A stretch of DNA of 60,347 nt from Candidatus Poseidoniales archaeon. Its GTDB lineage: Archaea; Thermoplasmatota; Poseidoniia; Poseidoniales; Poseidoniaceae. This document shows, piece by piece, positions 1 through 9,488 of this stretch. The stretch covers positions 9,691-70,037 of the forward strand of contig QQSC01000004.1 in assembly GCA_003602475.1 (NCBI GenBank), written 5' to 3'. Each line of letters opens with the position of its first letter. Positions within the stretch are counted from its first letter, which is position 1. The notes beneath the pieces are model-generated. The model made no database searches. It was not told the origin of the DNA and saw only the letters and a program-made list of their open reading frames with translations. A program made the position numbers and the translations under genes.

Positions 1-378
1 GAGCAGTTGTTTCAGGTCACACCAACCCAGGCTGAACTGGTGAAGTACACGAAGAACACCTTCTATGCTCTGAAGGTCACCTTTGCCAATCAACTCTACG
101 ACATCTGCGAAGGACTGGGAGAAGATTGGTACACCATCCGGGACATCATCACGGCAGAACAAGCCCAGCCCATCGGCCCGTCTCATCTCGACCCCATCTT
201 CGGACTCAAGCGCGGATTTGGCGGCAAGTGTTTGCCAAAGGACAGCCTGGCTTTGGGGGTTCTTGCCGACGACCTTGGCGTCAAATACAACATCATGGAT
301 GCCATGCAGCAGGACAACGACCGTCTGAGGGGTGTCCTCACCGGCAAGCCCAGCGACGTGGTAACCAATGACGACTGA
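1..378 (+). CDS. UDP-glucose/GDP-mannose dehydrogenase family protein, C-terminal part (truncated at window edge)
   Basis: Contains FGLKRGFGGKCLPKDSLAL, the catalytic-Cys motif of nucleotide-sugar dehydrogenases; ORF open at the left edge. Confidence 0.85.
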   Translation, partial: EQLFQVTPTQAELVKYTKNTFYALKVTFANQLYDICEGLGEDWYTIRDIITAEQAQPIGPSHLDPIFGLKRGFGGKCLPKDSLALGVLADDLGVKYNIMDAMQQDNDRLRGVLTGKPSDVVTNDD

Positions 379-811
379 AGACAACCCCTTTGCGTGGTTG
401 GACCCATGGGCACCTCGTGGCTCAATTCAACGATTCGCGGTCGCGGGCGGATTCAACAGCGCTCTGTTTTGGGTGATGTGGGAGGTGTCGCTCGTGCTCT
501 TGGCCAGCATTGACCTTCGAATTCTTTGGGGGGCTGCTTGGGGCATCACGGGTGTTCTCGCACATTTTGTCCACCGGGCCTTCACCTTTGACAATCATCG
601 CTCGGTCAAACTGACACTCCCCGCATCAATTCCGGTATATGCCGGAAGTTTGGTGGGTTCGTCGTACACCATCGGCGTTCTTTCGGAGCTTGCACCGCAG
701 TGGCTTCGCCTCTTAGGCCTGGTCAACATGCTTGCGTGGGGCCTTGGCATATGGCTTACCATGAGGGTCTTCGTGTTTCGATTCGACCCATCCCGCCATC
801 AAAGCGCATGA
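368..811 (+). CDS. GtrA-like small membrane protein
   Basis: Four hydrophobic segments; N-terminal RFAVAGGFNSALFW and HFVHRAFTFDN are typical of the GtrA family; overlaps the upstream gene. Confidence 0.65.
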   Translation: MTTEDNPFAWLDPWAPRGSIQRFAVAGGFNSALFWVMWEVSLVLLASIDLRILWGAAWGITGVLAHFVHRAFTFDNHRSVKLTLPASIPVYAGSLVGSSYTIGVLSELAPQWLRLLGLVNMLAWGLGIWLTMRVFVFRFDPSRHQSA

Positions 812-1161
812 GTTTCAAGAACCTCAAGGGGCACGACATCAAGGGCCCGTTGATGCGTTGATTCCAAATCAACGGGACAAGCGGATCCGGCGTTAACGGC
901 TTGCAACCATGTTCCAGCGCAAACACACCATTTGTCGCCCGGGCGGAGGCCTGGGAAGTTGTACTGCGGGGCGGGTGTCATCAAATCGTTGCCTTTCGCC
1001 TTCGCAAACTCAAGAAACGGTTGATTCACAACGCAGCAAACGGTGTGGGAGCCACGGTCAAACTCGTCGGTGTTGCAACAGCCGTCGCGATACCATCCTG
1101 TCAGAGGGTCGGTGGAGCACGATTCCAGTGGACCACCCAAGACGTTCATGCTCTTCTGCAT
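799..1161 (-). CDS. DUF2237 family protein
   Basis: NVLGGPLESCSTDPLTGWYRDGCCNT...HTVCCVV...GNDLMTPAPQYNFPGLRPGDKWCVCAGTW matches my recollection of the DUF2237 signature. Confidence 0.8.
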   Translation of the reverse strand: MQKSMNVLGGPLESCSTDPLTGWYRDGCCNTDEFDRGSHTVCCVVNQPFLEFAKAKGNDLMTPAPQYNFPGLRPGDKWCVCAGTWLQAVNAGSACPVDLESTHQRALDVVPLEVLETHAL

Positions 1162-1260
1162 GAACCTGCCTCGAGGTCTGGCCTATCAAATCTTGTCCAT
1201 AGCGCCACTGAGGGGCACAATCGCCATCTCAACACCGGCCGAACATCGTTCATTCCTGTT

Positions 1261-1635
1261 TCATCGGCGGAAAAACCGGGGCCATCTTCGGCCTTCAGTG
1301 ACTTCGTCCTTCAACCCCAACAGGGCGTTCAATTGACCACGACGTTCCACATTGAGAAGATCGTCAAACCCCCCCACGTGAACGGACCCGATGAAAATCT
1401 GAGGGACCGATTTTGCACCTCCTGTGGCCCTTGCAAACGCAAGTTGCGAGGTCCGGTCGCCTTTGATGCGACGCTCGGTGTAGTTGATCTTCTTCCGCTC
1501 GAAGAATTGTTTGGCCTTGACGCAGGCCGAGCATCCCCTGTTGGTCCAAATGACCACCCCTTGGCCTCCCTCGGCGCCCATATCGTCGGGACAGGGCATT
1601 GACCTTTGAAAATTCAGCAAGGTGCGGTGTCCCAT
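1261..1635 (-). CDS. glutaredoxin-like protein
   Basis: VVIWTNRGCSACVKAKQFFERKKINYTERRI...SVPQIFIGSVHVGGFDDL: CxxC plus cis-Pro motif. Confidence 0.85.
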   Translation of the reverse strand: MGHRTLLNFQRSMPCPDDMGAEGGQGVVIWTNRGCSACVKAKQFFERKKINYTERRIKGDRTSQLAFARATGGAKSVPQIFIGSVHVGGFDDLLNVERRGQLNALLGLKDEVTEGRRWPRFFRR

Positions 1636-1673
1636 GCGTTGGGTTCATTGGGAAGAAGCGTTCCTTCCATCCT

Positions 1674-2105
1674 ATGCTGCCCGACACCGTGCACAAACTC
1701 CCCCGAGAAGAGCGATTTGCTTACGCCCGCTTGCTGGCCTACATGGCACGAATTGACAACGAGTTGACCGTTGATGAAATGGCCATGTTTGAACAACGAC
1801 TCGGTACGGCATTGTTGTCGCCCAACCAACGTGATTTGATTCGAGCCTCGCTCAAAAACCCCCCATCGCTCGAGGAATGCCTTGAAGATTTGTCGGGTGA
1901 AGCCGGGCGCCTCGCCCTGCGCGATGCGGTGATGATGGCTGCTGCTGATGGCAACGTGGACGAAGAAGAGCAAGATGCTCTGTACGACATCGCCGACCAT
2001 CTTGGGCTCAAAGAAGACGCCATTGCGCAACTGCTTCAGTGGACCGTCAAGGGCTACAAGTGGATGAAGGAAGGGTACGAACTGCTTGATTCACTTCAGG
2101 AATGA
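1674..2105 (+). CDS. TerB-like (tellurite resistance TerB family) protein
   Basis: All-helical; LLAYMARIDNELTVDEM...AVMMAAADGNVDEEEQDAL acidic TerB-like motifs; start chosen at MLPDTVHKL. Confidence 0.6.
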   Translation: MLPDTVHKLPREERFAYARLLAYMARIDNELTVDEMAMFEQRLGTALLSPNQRDLIRASLKNPPSLEECLEDLSGEAGRLALRDAVMMAAADGNVDEEEQDALYDIADHLGLKEDAIAQLLQWTVKGYKWMKEGYELLDSLQE

Positions 2106-2111
2106 GCAACC

Positions 2112-2534
2112 ATGTTTCCAGATGATTTGGACAATTTGTCCGATCAAAACCGCCAGCGTTACGCTGAAATCTTGGTTTACATCGCAGCAGCAGACGGCGA
2201 ACTTGTCCGCGAAGAGATCGGCATCATCGAATCCATGATGGGACGAGCGATGATTCATCCAGAGGCACGGGTGAACCTCAGGCACGGTTTTGAATCGCCC
2301 ATTCCCCTTGAGCAATCGCTGGCCAACATAGGCAAAAAATTCGGGCGGTTGGTCCTCAGGGACGCCGCCTTGGTGGCGGCCATCGACGGGGCGTACGACA
2401 AAAATGAGATTGAAGCACTTCGGGCCATTGCGAAAGCCGCCGGGGTCGATGAAGAGGGTCTGAAAGCCATCCTCGACTGGGTAAGAGACGGTTGGACTTG
2501 GTTCCAAGAAGCCTCCAAAATACTCAGCAAATAG
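2112..2534 (+). CDS. TerB-like protein, tandem paralogue of the upstream gene
   Basis: ILVYIAAADGELVREEI...AALVAAIDGAYDKNEIEAL; aligns by eye with the preceding ORF over its length. Confidence 0.6.
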   Translation: MFPDDLDNLSDQNRQRYAEILVYIAAADGELVREEIGIIESMMGRAMIHPEARVNLRHGFESPIPLEQSLANIGKKFGRLVLRDAALVAAIDGAYDKNEIEALRAIAKAAGVDEEGLKAILDWVRDGWTWFQEASKILSK

Positions 2535-2605
2535 GGCTTTTTCCAGCCTGCCCCCAAGAGGCACCTTCAAAGATAGAAAGCCGTCCCGCTGGGTTGGGTG
2601 GGGCA

Positions 2606-4600
2606 ATGCAAAACGGCGTAAGTGGATGGTATGCACGACTTGACCGATGCTTGGCTGACCGCGAACAACAAATCGCTATTTGGCTCTCCACTTGGGAACA
2701 GTCCCTTCGAACCTTCCAACCCATCGCCGCCTTGCTTCCTGAGGATTGGCCTACCCTTCCTGCCAACCTCCTAACCGATCCCGGTCATGTTTTGGATCAC
2801 CTTCTCGCTCGACATGATGCAGAGATTGACGGTCGATCACCCCGTGGCGCTCACCCAACGCCACCAAGGTTGGCCGATGCGATCATCGCTTCGGAGTTGA
2901 AGGACAACTTGGTGAACCCGAAGAAACCCGTCCAACAATCCAACTTTTTGATGAGCAATCTGCCACCCGGATTTCGACAACACGTCTCTCAACTTAACAT
3001 CCCCAAAGCCGCTCCCAGCGACGAAGTCGATGACGAAGCCGAGCGTCGGGCTGTGGAAGAAAGTCTTCGAACCATGAGCGGTATCCCTCTTCCCGTTTCC
3101 GACGCTGCCACCGGCGGTGGCCTCTTCCATGCTCGACTGATTCGTGCCCACGCAGACGCTCACGAGAACGCCGATCCAGAGGTCAAGAAAGCCGACACTC
3201 GGAGGTTGTTTTCCAATGTCCAGCTCCTCGATGTCAGTTCTCTGGCCGTGAAAAGCACCAAAACACGGTTGCTGCTCGAGTGCATTCGCCATGAACTGGT
3301 CAGTTTTGGCCCGGAAACCCCCGGCAAGATCGCACGGGAAGAAATGGAATCGCTCCTTGACGCTGGCGTTCAGGTCGGCGATGCCCTCCAAGGCGAATGG
3401 CCCTGGCAACAAACCCCCAACCTAATGCTGACCAACCCGCCATGGCTTCGGATTAAGGATCGATTCCGTGGCATGGAAGACGGCAGCAAGCTCAGGAAGG
3501 AACTTGGTGAGCAGCTTCGAGGAGTTTCTGACAACGGAAGCCCTCGATTCTCAACCATGCGAGGAAACGTCAACCTGTACCGGTTGTTCATTGAACGAAG
3601 CCTGCAAATCCTCACCAAGGGCGGACGTTTGCGCATCGTTGCCCCTGACAGTTTGCTACGGGAGCAATCCTCTCACCCGCTAAGAGAACTGCTCGTCCGC
3701 GACCACAGTTGGAAACAAGTCTGGGCCATTGAGGAAGCCAACCTCCTGTTCCCCGGCATGACGCAAGGCGTTGTGGTTCTGGGCATCGTTGCACAAGGAG
3801 CATCCTGCAATCTGAACATCCACGGCCCCATCACACGTGCTGACCTCCGTCGAGAGGGGGACGGCCTGTCGTCTCGCGTTCCTCTGTTTGAATTGGAGCA
3901 AGAGCGTTGGCTTGGCTGGTCGAGGGAAACATGGTCGGTTCCACGGTTGCCACGTGACCGAATGGAACGCAAGCAGACGCTCAAGGTGTTGGATCGGTTG
4001 TGTCAACTGCCTCGTTTGAGCGACGAAACACATCCGCTCACCACCAACGACCGCCACGTGAGGGTTCGAGTTGGTGAGATTGACCAGACCGCACATGCCA
4101 AAAACATCGAGACTTGGGTCAAAGGAAAGCGAAATCGACCTTTCATTCGCGGTGTTCACTTTTCTGAGGACGACAACGGCCAGGTGTTCATTCGACACCC
4201 TGCCTTCCGCACAGACATTCCATCCAGAGCAAGTGAGCGCCAGCTCGCCATGTGGGTCGGAGACAATCAGCCACAGTTTGGACCACGCTTGGCTTGTCAA
4301 GCGATCGTCAACGCGCATCAAGAGCGCCGACTGCGCTGGGCGGTTATCCCCGAAGGGAGCGTCCTTGGGAACAGCGTCAACCACATTGAACTTCACCACG
4401 ACATTGAGAACCGTCTTGAAGAGGACCATGAATCCGTTGAACAAGGGCTCCAATGGCTGTGCGAGTTCTTGAACAACACCGACTTGGACGAGTGGGCAAG
4501 AGCGTGGGCTGCAAACAACAACGTCAACAATTACGAATTGGAAATGTTGCCTGTTGAACTGCCCGACACCTTTCCGATTTTCAACACTCTCGCACAGTGA
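2606..4600 (+). CDS. N6-adenine DNA methyltransferase, Eco57I/TaqI-like (solitary)
   Basis: Motif IV NPPW in NLMLTNPPWLRIKD; LTKGGRLRIVAPDSLL follows; C-terminal region resembles a target-recognition domain. Confidence 0.75.
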   Translation: MQNGVSGWYARLDRCLADREQQIAIWLSTWEQSLRTFQPIAALLPEDWPTLPANLLTDPGHVLDHLLARHDAEIDGRSPRGAHPTPPRLADAIIASELKDNLVNPKKPVQQSNFLMSNLPPGFRQHVSQLNIPKAAPSDEVDDEAERRAVEESLRTMSGIPLPVSDAATGGGLFHARLIRAHADAHENADPEVKKADTRRLFSNVQLLDVSSLAVKSTKTRLLLECIRHELVSFGPETPGKIAREEMESLLDAGVQVGDALQGEWPWQQTPNLMLTNPPWLRIKDRFRGMEDGSKLRKELGEQLRGVSDNGSPRFSTMRGNVNLYRLFIERSLQILTKGGRLRIVAPDSLLREQSSHPLRELLVRDHSWKQVWAIEEANLLFPGMTQGVVVLGIVAQGASCNLNIHGPITRADLRREGDGLSSRVPLFELEQERWLGWSRETWSVPRLPRDRMERKQTLKVLDRLCQLPRLSDETHPLTTNDRHVRVRVGEIDQTAHAKNIETWVKGKRNRPFIRGVHFSEDDNGQVFIRHPAFRTDIPSRASERQLAMWVGDNQPQFGPRLACQAIVNAHQERRLRWAVIPEGSVLGNSVNHIELHHDIENRLEEDHESVEQGLQWLCEFLNNTDLDEWARAWAANNNVNNYELEMLPVELPDTFPIFNTLAQ

Positions 4601-4711
4601 ACAAACGCCAACGCTCGTTTTAATTTCCGAACTCCGGCTTTTTCAACCCACAATTTATAATCATCACGCCGTTGGTATGGACCATAAGACCTCAAGGGGG
4701 CCTTCAAACAC

Positions 4712-5293
4712 ATGGGAGTTCATCCAAAAATTGGCATCACGGGTCTACCTCGGAGCGGAAAATCCGCCGTGATGGAGAAGGTTCTGAAAATGCTGTCCGA
4801 CGAACGGCAGCGCGAACTCACCATGCGAGGGACTCAGCGCGAACACCCTATTCTGGGCGGGCTCAGGACCGAACCGTTGCTTGAAAACGGCGAGCGTATG
4901 GGCTACAAAGTCATCAACATCGTCACGGGGGAAGAAGGCGTCATCGCTCACAAAAGCATTGATTCCCGCCTCAGGGTGTTGGGCTACGGATTGGACCCCT
5001 CTGAATTGGAACGTGTCGCTCTTCCTGCTATTGAGTACGCCGTTGATCATTGTGAAGTGCTGGTCATCGATGAAATCGGTAAATTCTCGGTTGAGTCGGA
5101 AGCCTTCGTGAGCGCCGTTCGCAGCGCCCTTGAAATTGACATGCCCACCCTTCTCACGCTCCATAAAAAGAGCCGCCATCCACTTCTCCAAGACATTCGT
5201 CGCCGAGACGACGGACGGATCCTCGAGGTCACTCCGGTCAACCGCGCACTGTTGCCTTACAAAATCCACAAGTTGATGCGTGAGACCTACTGA
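4712..5293 (+). CDS. THEP1-like nucleoside-triphosphatase
   Basis: KIGITGLPRSGKSAVMEKVL Walker A; VLVIDEIGKFSVESEAF Walker B typical of THEP1 NTPases. Confidence 0.85.
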   Translation: MGVHPKIGITGLPRSGKSAVMEKVLKMLSDERQRELTMRGTQREHPILGGLRTEPLLENGERMGYKVINIVTGEEGVIAHKSIDSRLRVLGYGLDPSELERVALPAIEYAVDHCEVLVIDEIGKFSVESEAFVSAVRSALEIDMPTLLTLHKKSRHPLLQDIRRRDDGRILEVTPVNRALLPYKIHKLMRETY

Positions 5294-5301
5294 ATCATCG
5301 G

Positions 5302-5688
5302 TTGGTTCATTCACCATCACCCGATGGCCGCACCATGCACCCACCCGCCGTGGCCGCCTCGCGCCTTTTGCTCGGAGCGGGAGTTGGAGGATTTTTGGCT
5401 GTTGGTCTTGACCTGCAAAACGGTGGCTGGGCGGTGGATACCGCCGCGTTCGCAGTGGTGTCGGTGTCGTGTTTGCTGTTGGGTTGGACCCTCCGACGAG
5501 GGATGGGTCCAATGACACGTGTGTTTTCCAGCGAATCGGACGATGAAATGGCACAGCGGGTCAAGCTCAAATTGGAAGAATTGGAAGCATCGGAGGACGT
5601 CAATGCCAAATGGGCGGCCTTGGAAGCAAAGGTGCTCTCCGACGACCTTACCCAATCGTCCGATGAAACCGACTCATCGGTGGATTGA
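5302..5688 (+). CDS. hypothetical small membrane protein
   Basis: Two hydrophobic segments and acidic C-terminus; fits between co-directional genes; exact start uncertain. Confidence 0.45.
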   Translation: MVHSPSPDGRTMHPPAVAASRLLLGAGVGGFLAVGLDLQNGGWAVDTAAFAVVSVSCLLLGWTLRRGMGPMTRVFSSESDDEMAQRVKLKLEELEASEDVNAKWAALEAKVLSDDLTQSSDETDSSVD

Positions 5689-5725
5689 TGTGTCATCTTG
5701 AAATGGAAATAACAGAGGCGATAAG

Positions 5726-6109
5726 ATGAGCAATGTCCCGGATGGTTTGTACTACACCAAAGAACATGAATGGCTGCGATTGGAAGGCAACACCGTCACC
5801 ATCGGCATCACCGACCACGCTCAAGACATGCTCACCGATATCGTGTACATTGAACTCCCCGAAGCTGGCGATACCATGGACGACATGGGTGAGTTCGCCG
5901 TGGTGGAATCCGTCAAGTCCGCATCACCAATTTTCGCCCCGTTGGCGGGCACCATTTCAGAGGTCAACATGGACCTTGAAGACGCTCCAGAATTGATGAA
6001 CACCTCACCCTACGAGGATGGATGGATCGTTAAGATGACCCTCGACGACCCAAGCGCCGTTGAAGGATTGATGGACGCCGCAGCCTACAAAGCCGAAATC
6101 GGCGAGTGA
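5726..6109 (+). CDS. gcvH: glycine cleavage system H protein
   Basis: YYTKEHEWLRLEGNTVTIGITDHAQDMLTDIVYIELPEAGD...FAVVESVKSASPIFAPLAGTISEVN: lipoyl-lysine motif ESVKS. Confidence 0.95.
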   Translation: MSNVPDGLYYTKEHEWLRLEGNTVTIGITDHAQDMLTDIVYIELPEAGDTMDDMGEFAVVESVKSASPIFAPLAGTISEVNMDLEDAPELMNTSPYEDGWIVKMTLDDPSAVEGLMDAAAYKAEIGE

Positions 6110-6654
6110 GCCCGTTGGAGCCCAACCCTCGTTGGACGCTGTATGTGGACGGGTCCTGCCTTGGCAATCAAAACGTGGACGCCACAACACCGGCGGCGTG
6201 GGGTTTGGTCGTCGTTCAAGGCGACAACGGACTGGGGAAGGGTTCGGGTGAACTTCACGAGGAAACGTCCGGGATGGTGGTCACCGAAGCGGGCGCTGCA
6301 GGGCACATCGGTGCAGAGGTTGGATCCAACAACACGGCCGAATTAAGCGGCTTCGCCGCTGCCCTTCGGTGGTTGCTCGTGGACGGAAACGATGATTCGG
6401 CTGTTATTCGAGCGGATTCCGTGTATGCAGGCAACCTTGCATCGGGGGCTTGGAAAGCGAAAGCCAACCGAGAGTTGGTGGCCCATGTCCAAGCCTTGTG
6501 GGACGAAGTTTCGACCCTACGCCCCCTCTCATGGTCCCATGTCAAAGCCCATAGAGGCCATCGTTGGAACGAACGTGCGGACCATTTGGCCCTCCGCCGA
6601 GCCAACGGAGAAACGCCTGTTCCGCTCACGTTCTGGAAACCTGGTCAACGGTGA
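6106..6654 (+). CDS. RNase H-like protein
   Basis: LYVDGSCLGNQ...NNTAELSGFAAAL...IRADSVYAGN...SHVKAHRGHRWNERADHLA: RNase H D-E-D-D pattern; GTG start overlaps gcvH stop. Confidence 0.85.
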   Translation: MSPLEPNPRWTLYVDGSCLGNQNVDATTPAAWGLVVVQGDNGLGKGSGELHEETSGMVVTEAGAAGHIGAEVGSNNTAELSGFAAALRWLLVDGNDDSAVIRADSVYAGNLASGAWKAKANRELVAHVQALWDEVSTLRPLSWSHVKAHRGHRWNERADHLALRRANGETPVPLTFWKPGQR

Positions 6655-7514
6655 TCTGCAAGCCGTTGTTCGAGCCAGGTCAACAAGTGTTCTCTGTGAT
6701 CTTCCCTCTGCAAAGCATGATCGATTTGAGCTTGAAGCCACATCATGGGTGCACCCGAGTCGTACCACCGGGCCTCTTCGAACACCAATCCGTGCAGTTG
6801 ACCGGCTTCCATCCAGTGGTTTTGAACCGCAATGCTTTGCAAATCACCGTGTTCTTCGTAAGAGAAGCGATCGAGCATCGTTTTCAACGTTCGTGGGAAC
6901 ACATAGCGACCGCACAACGCCAAGCGGGACGGAGCAGAATCAACCGATGGTTTCTCCACAAGCGATGTGATTTGACTTCCAGTCATTCCCACGATTCCAT
7001 AGCGTTGCACATCGGCTGCAGGAACCTCGACCAGGCCAACCGTGGCCTCGCCGGTGATGGCAAACGCTTCAACAAGCGATTTCGAAGCGCCACTGGCCTC
7101 AAACCTCGTCGTCGGCGTATGCCGGTCCATGATCAGATTGTCACCCAAGAGAACCAAAACAGGGCCTTCGATATCGTCGAGACCGCAACGAATGGCGTCT
7201 CCTACCCCTTTTGGTTCATGTTGGACGTGGATGCGGACTTCCATGCCTGAAGTCATGTGAAACAACGCAGGGTCGAGGCTTGGGCGAAGCGCGTGCATCG
7301 GGCTCTTGTCCTCAAGCAGTGAATCAAAGGATTTTGACGGAGAGGTGATGACATGGAGGCGCTCCACTCCTGCAGCTTTGGCCTCACCCACCAAATGGGT
7401 CAGCAAGGGAACGTCAAGCAACGGCAGGGATTCTTTGGGTTGCATGGCGCTGGCTGGGAACATTCTGGTGCCCAAACCTGCTGCAACAATAAGGGCATCC
7501 TTAACGGGTTCCAT
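6645..7514 (-). CDS. UTP--glucose-1-phosphate uridylyltransferase-like nucleotidyltransferase
   Basis: DALIVAAGLGTRMFPASAMQPKESLPLLDVPLL; VLVLLGDNLI; IVEKPS-like segment SLVEKPSVDSAPS. Confidence 0.9.
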   Translation of the reverse strand: MEPVKDALIVAAGLGTRMFPASAMQPKESLPLLDVPLLTHLVGEAKAAGVERLHVITSPSKSFDSLLEDKSPMHALRPSLDPALFHMTSGMEVRIHVQHEPKGVGDAIRCGLDDIEGPVLVLLGDNLIMDRHTPTTRFEASGASKSLVEAFAITGEATVGLVEVPAADVQRYGIVGMTGSQITSLVEKPSVDSAPSRLALCGRYVFPRTLKTMLDRFSYEEHGDLQSIAVQNHWMEAGQLHGLVFEEARWYDSGAPMMWLQAQIDHALQREDHREHLLTWLEQRLADHR

Positions 7515-7563
7515 GGTACGACGAGGGGGCAGAGGCTTTCAATCGTGGCGGCTTGGAATCACC

Positions 7564-7974
7564 ATGGAGCCTCAGAAACAAGGCAGGCTTTTGGTGGGAA
7601 TCGGGGCCTTATTGGTCGCTCAGACCTTCCTTGATATCGCCCCCGAGGGACCATGGTCTTCAGCTTCGTTTTCTCGGGGCATGTTGGGACTTTCTGGCCT
7701 CATTTGCCTTTACTTGGGCTGGTTCACGTTGACCTTTGGGCGCATGGGTGTGGCGCCAACGGTCGACCTCTGGGACCGGCCCGGAACCACATGGCTGAAC
7801 ATTGTGATCTTCGGGTTGGCTTGTTTGGTGATGGCCCGCTTCATGGGATGGGCCGAAACTGAAGTTGTTCCTGAGCCTGCTGGACTGCTGGTCGGCTTGA
7901 TCGGCATTTTGGCAGTTGCCAACGGCCTGTATGTGTGGCTTGTTGTTAACGGACCGTTGCGAGAAGAGGAATGA
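7564..7974 (+). CDS. hypothetical multi-pass membrane protein
   Basis: Hydrophobic segments from MEPQKQGRLLVGIGALLVAQ onward; start reset to 7564 to avoid the convergent gene. Confidence 0.5.
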   Translation: MEPQKQGRLLVGIGALLVAQTFLDIAPEGPWSSASFSRGMLGLSGLICLYLGWFTLTFGRMGVAPTVDLWDRPGTTWLNIVIFGLACLVMARFMGWAETEVVPEPAGLLVGLIGILAVANGLYVWLVVNGPLREEE

Positions 7975-7975
7975 T

Positions 7976-9463
7976 TCAGTCAAGAAAACCCAGTTCCTGA
8001 TCAAGAACATCAAGAGCATCGTCAACGTTGGGAAGCGAATCGGGAGCTTCTCCGGTTGAAGTATGGACCGGCCGTTCTTGCACGGTTGGTTGTTGACCGC
8101 CATCGTGAAGCCAAGCCAGCCATTCATCGCACCGTTCGGGGCGACGCAAACGAAGCGGTTCCCACAACGGTTCAAGGTCGACCCCTTCGTTGTGAAGGGC
8201 TTGAATGCGCTTCGCAAATGAATCGGGAGCGACCTCTTCCATGCGCAGCAAAAGTTCTCGCAACCGAGTTCGTACCACCTCATCTCCGTCTTTCCAGAGG
8301 TCGTGAAGAATGCCGCGCTCGTCGGCAGGGTCGTGTTCCACGTACTCCCTTAGGTTGGGGATCAAATTCCGCCTCACAACGGAAAGTGGATGGGACGTGA
8401 GCGATTTCAAGCGATCGGCCCACGCTTCCATATCAAGGAACTTCAGGTCGCCCACCGTCGCACTGGCGGCGGCCAGCACACTCTCGTCATCAGAAGCCAG
8501 CATGTCGTCGAGCAGGGGGACAACAGCGTCGCCCAAGCGGCGGAAAAGGCGAGTCAACACATCGGCCATGGCCCGTTGAACGAGAACGTCCTCGCGTCCG
8601 TGGAGCGTCATGGCCAATTCATGGCCGAAGTCTCGGTCAGCCTCGATCGCTTTTGCCAAGCAAAATGCCACTTTGGTGGCCACCTCAGGGTTGGGGTCGA
8701 GCGCACGACGCAGCAGCATGGGTTGAAGTTGAAGGGGTTCAACCAGCGACGGCCGTTCGAGCAAAAGGCGGACCCATTCCATCAACAACAGCCGACGGTC
8801 GTCTCCGCCGTTTTCCAGCCGTTCCAGCATCCATCGAGCAGCCACCACGCCTTGGTCGTGAACGACCAGCGATGAGGACAATCGAGGCAGAACGGCGTGC
8901 GGATTCCAGTCCATCTGTTGAGGTCCGGGCTCGGGTGATGTGTGCCATGTGCCTGGGCGCTCAGCCAACGCAATGGATTCAACAAGATGGTACCCCTGAT
9001 GCACGGGTTGGCCGTACGGTTTGGTGGACAAGCCGTTGAGCAGAGCGATGCTGAGCCACCATCGGTCCGTGTTGGGAGCGTGCGGGTCAAAGGCCTGAGC
9101 AAGCCAATCCGTGGCAATACAGAACAACAGGCGGTCGGCAACATCGTCCATTCGCTTCGTCAGCCAGCGCCCATGGACTTCGAACGGATCATCGGTGAGG
9201 TTCATCCGGTACGGGACAATCGTGTCGACCACCGTGTTCAGGTGATGTTCAAACATGCCTCGGTCGATGTTCAGCAGCCCCAAACCAGCTTCGAACAATT
9301 CGTGAGGAGAAATCGGTTGAACCGCAGGGAAATCGGGGTCTTGAACGGGCGGGGTCGGCAATGGCCAAGCCTCTGTCCCTCGCTCAAGGGCTTCCACCAA
9401 CCCCGTAGCCACCCGTTCAAAGGCGGTTGCTGATATGGCAGACTTGCTCTTGCTCACGCTCAT
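7976..9463 (-). CDS. HEAT-repeat-like protein of unknown function
   Basis: Long ORF with repeated helical units (e.g. LTSHPLSVVRRNLIPNLREYV); start placed at MSVSKSKSA. Confidence 0.55.
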   Translation of the reverse strand: MSVSKSKSAISATAFERVATGLVEALERGTEAWPLPTPPVQDPDFPAVQPISPHELFEAGLGLLNIDRGMFEHHLNTVVDTIVPYRMNLTDDPFEVHGRWLTKRMDDVADRLLFCIATDWLAQAFDPHAPNTDRWWLSIALLNGLSTKPYGQPVHQGYHLVESIALAERPGTWHTSPEPGPQQMDWNPHAVLPRLSSSLVVHDQGVVAARWMLERLENGGDDRRLLLMEWVRLLLERPSLVEPLQLQPMLLRRALDPNPEVATKVAFCLAKAIEADRDFGHELAMTLHGREDVLVQRAMADVLTRLFRRLGDAVVPLLDDMLASDDESVLAAASATVGDLKFLDMEAWADRLKSLTSHPLSVVRRNLIPNLREYVEHDPADERGILHDLWKDGDEVVRTRLRELLLRMEEVAPDSFAKRIQALHNEGVDLEPLWEPLRLRRPERCDEWLAWLHDGGQQPTVQERPVHTSTGEAPDSLPNVDDALDVLDQELGFLD

Positions 9464-9488
9464 TCCTCGTTCGTTTGGACGGTTGGGC

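Noticed and set aside
901-1602. 233-aa + strand ORF
   Set aside because: Antisense to the DUF2237 and glutaredoxin genes, both with strong motifs
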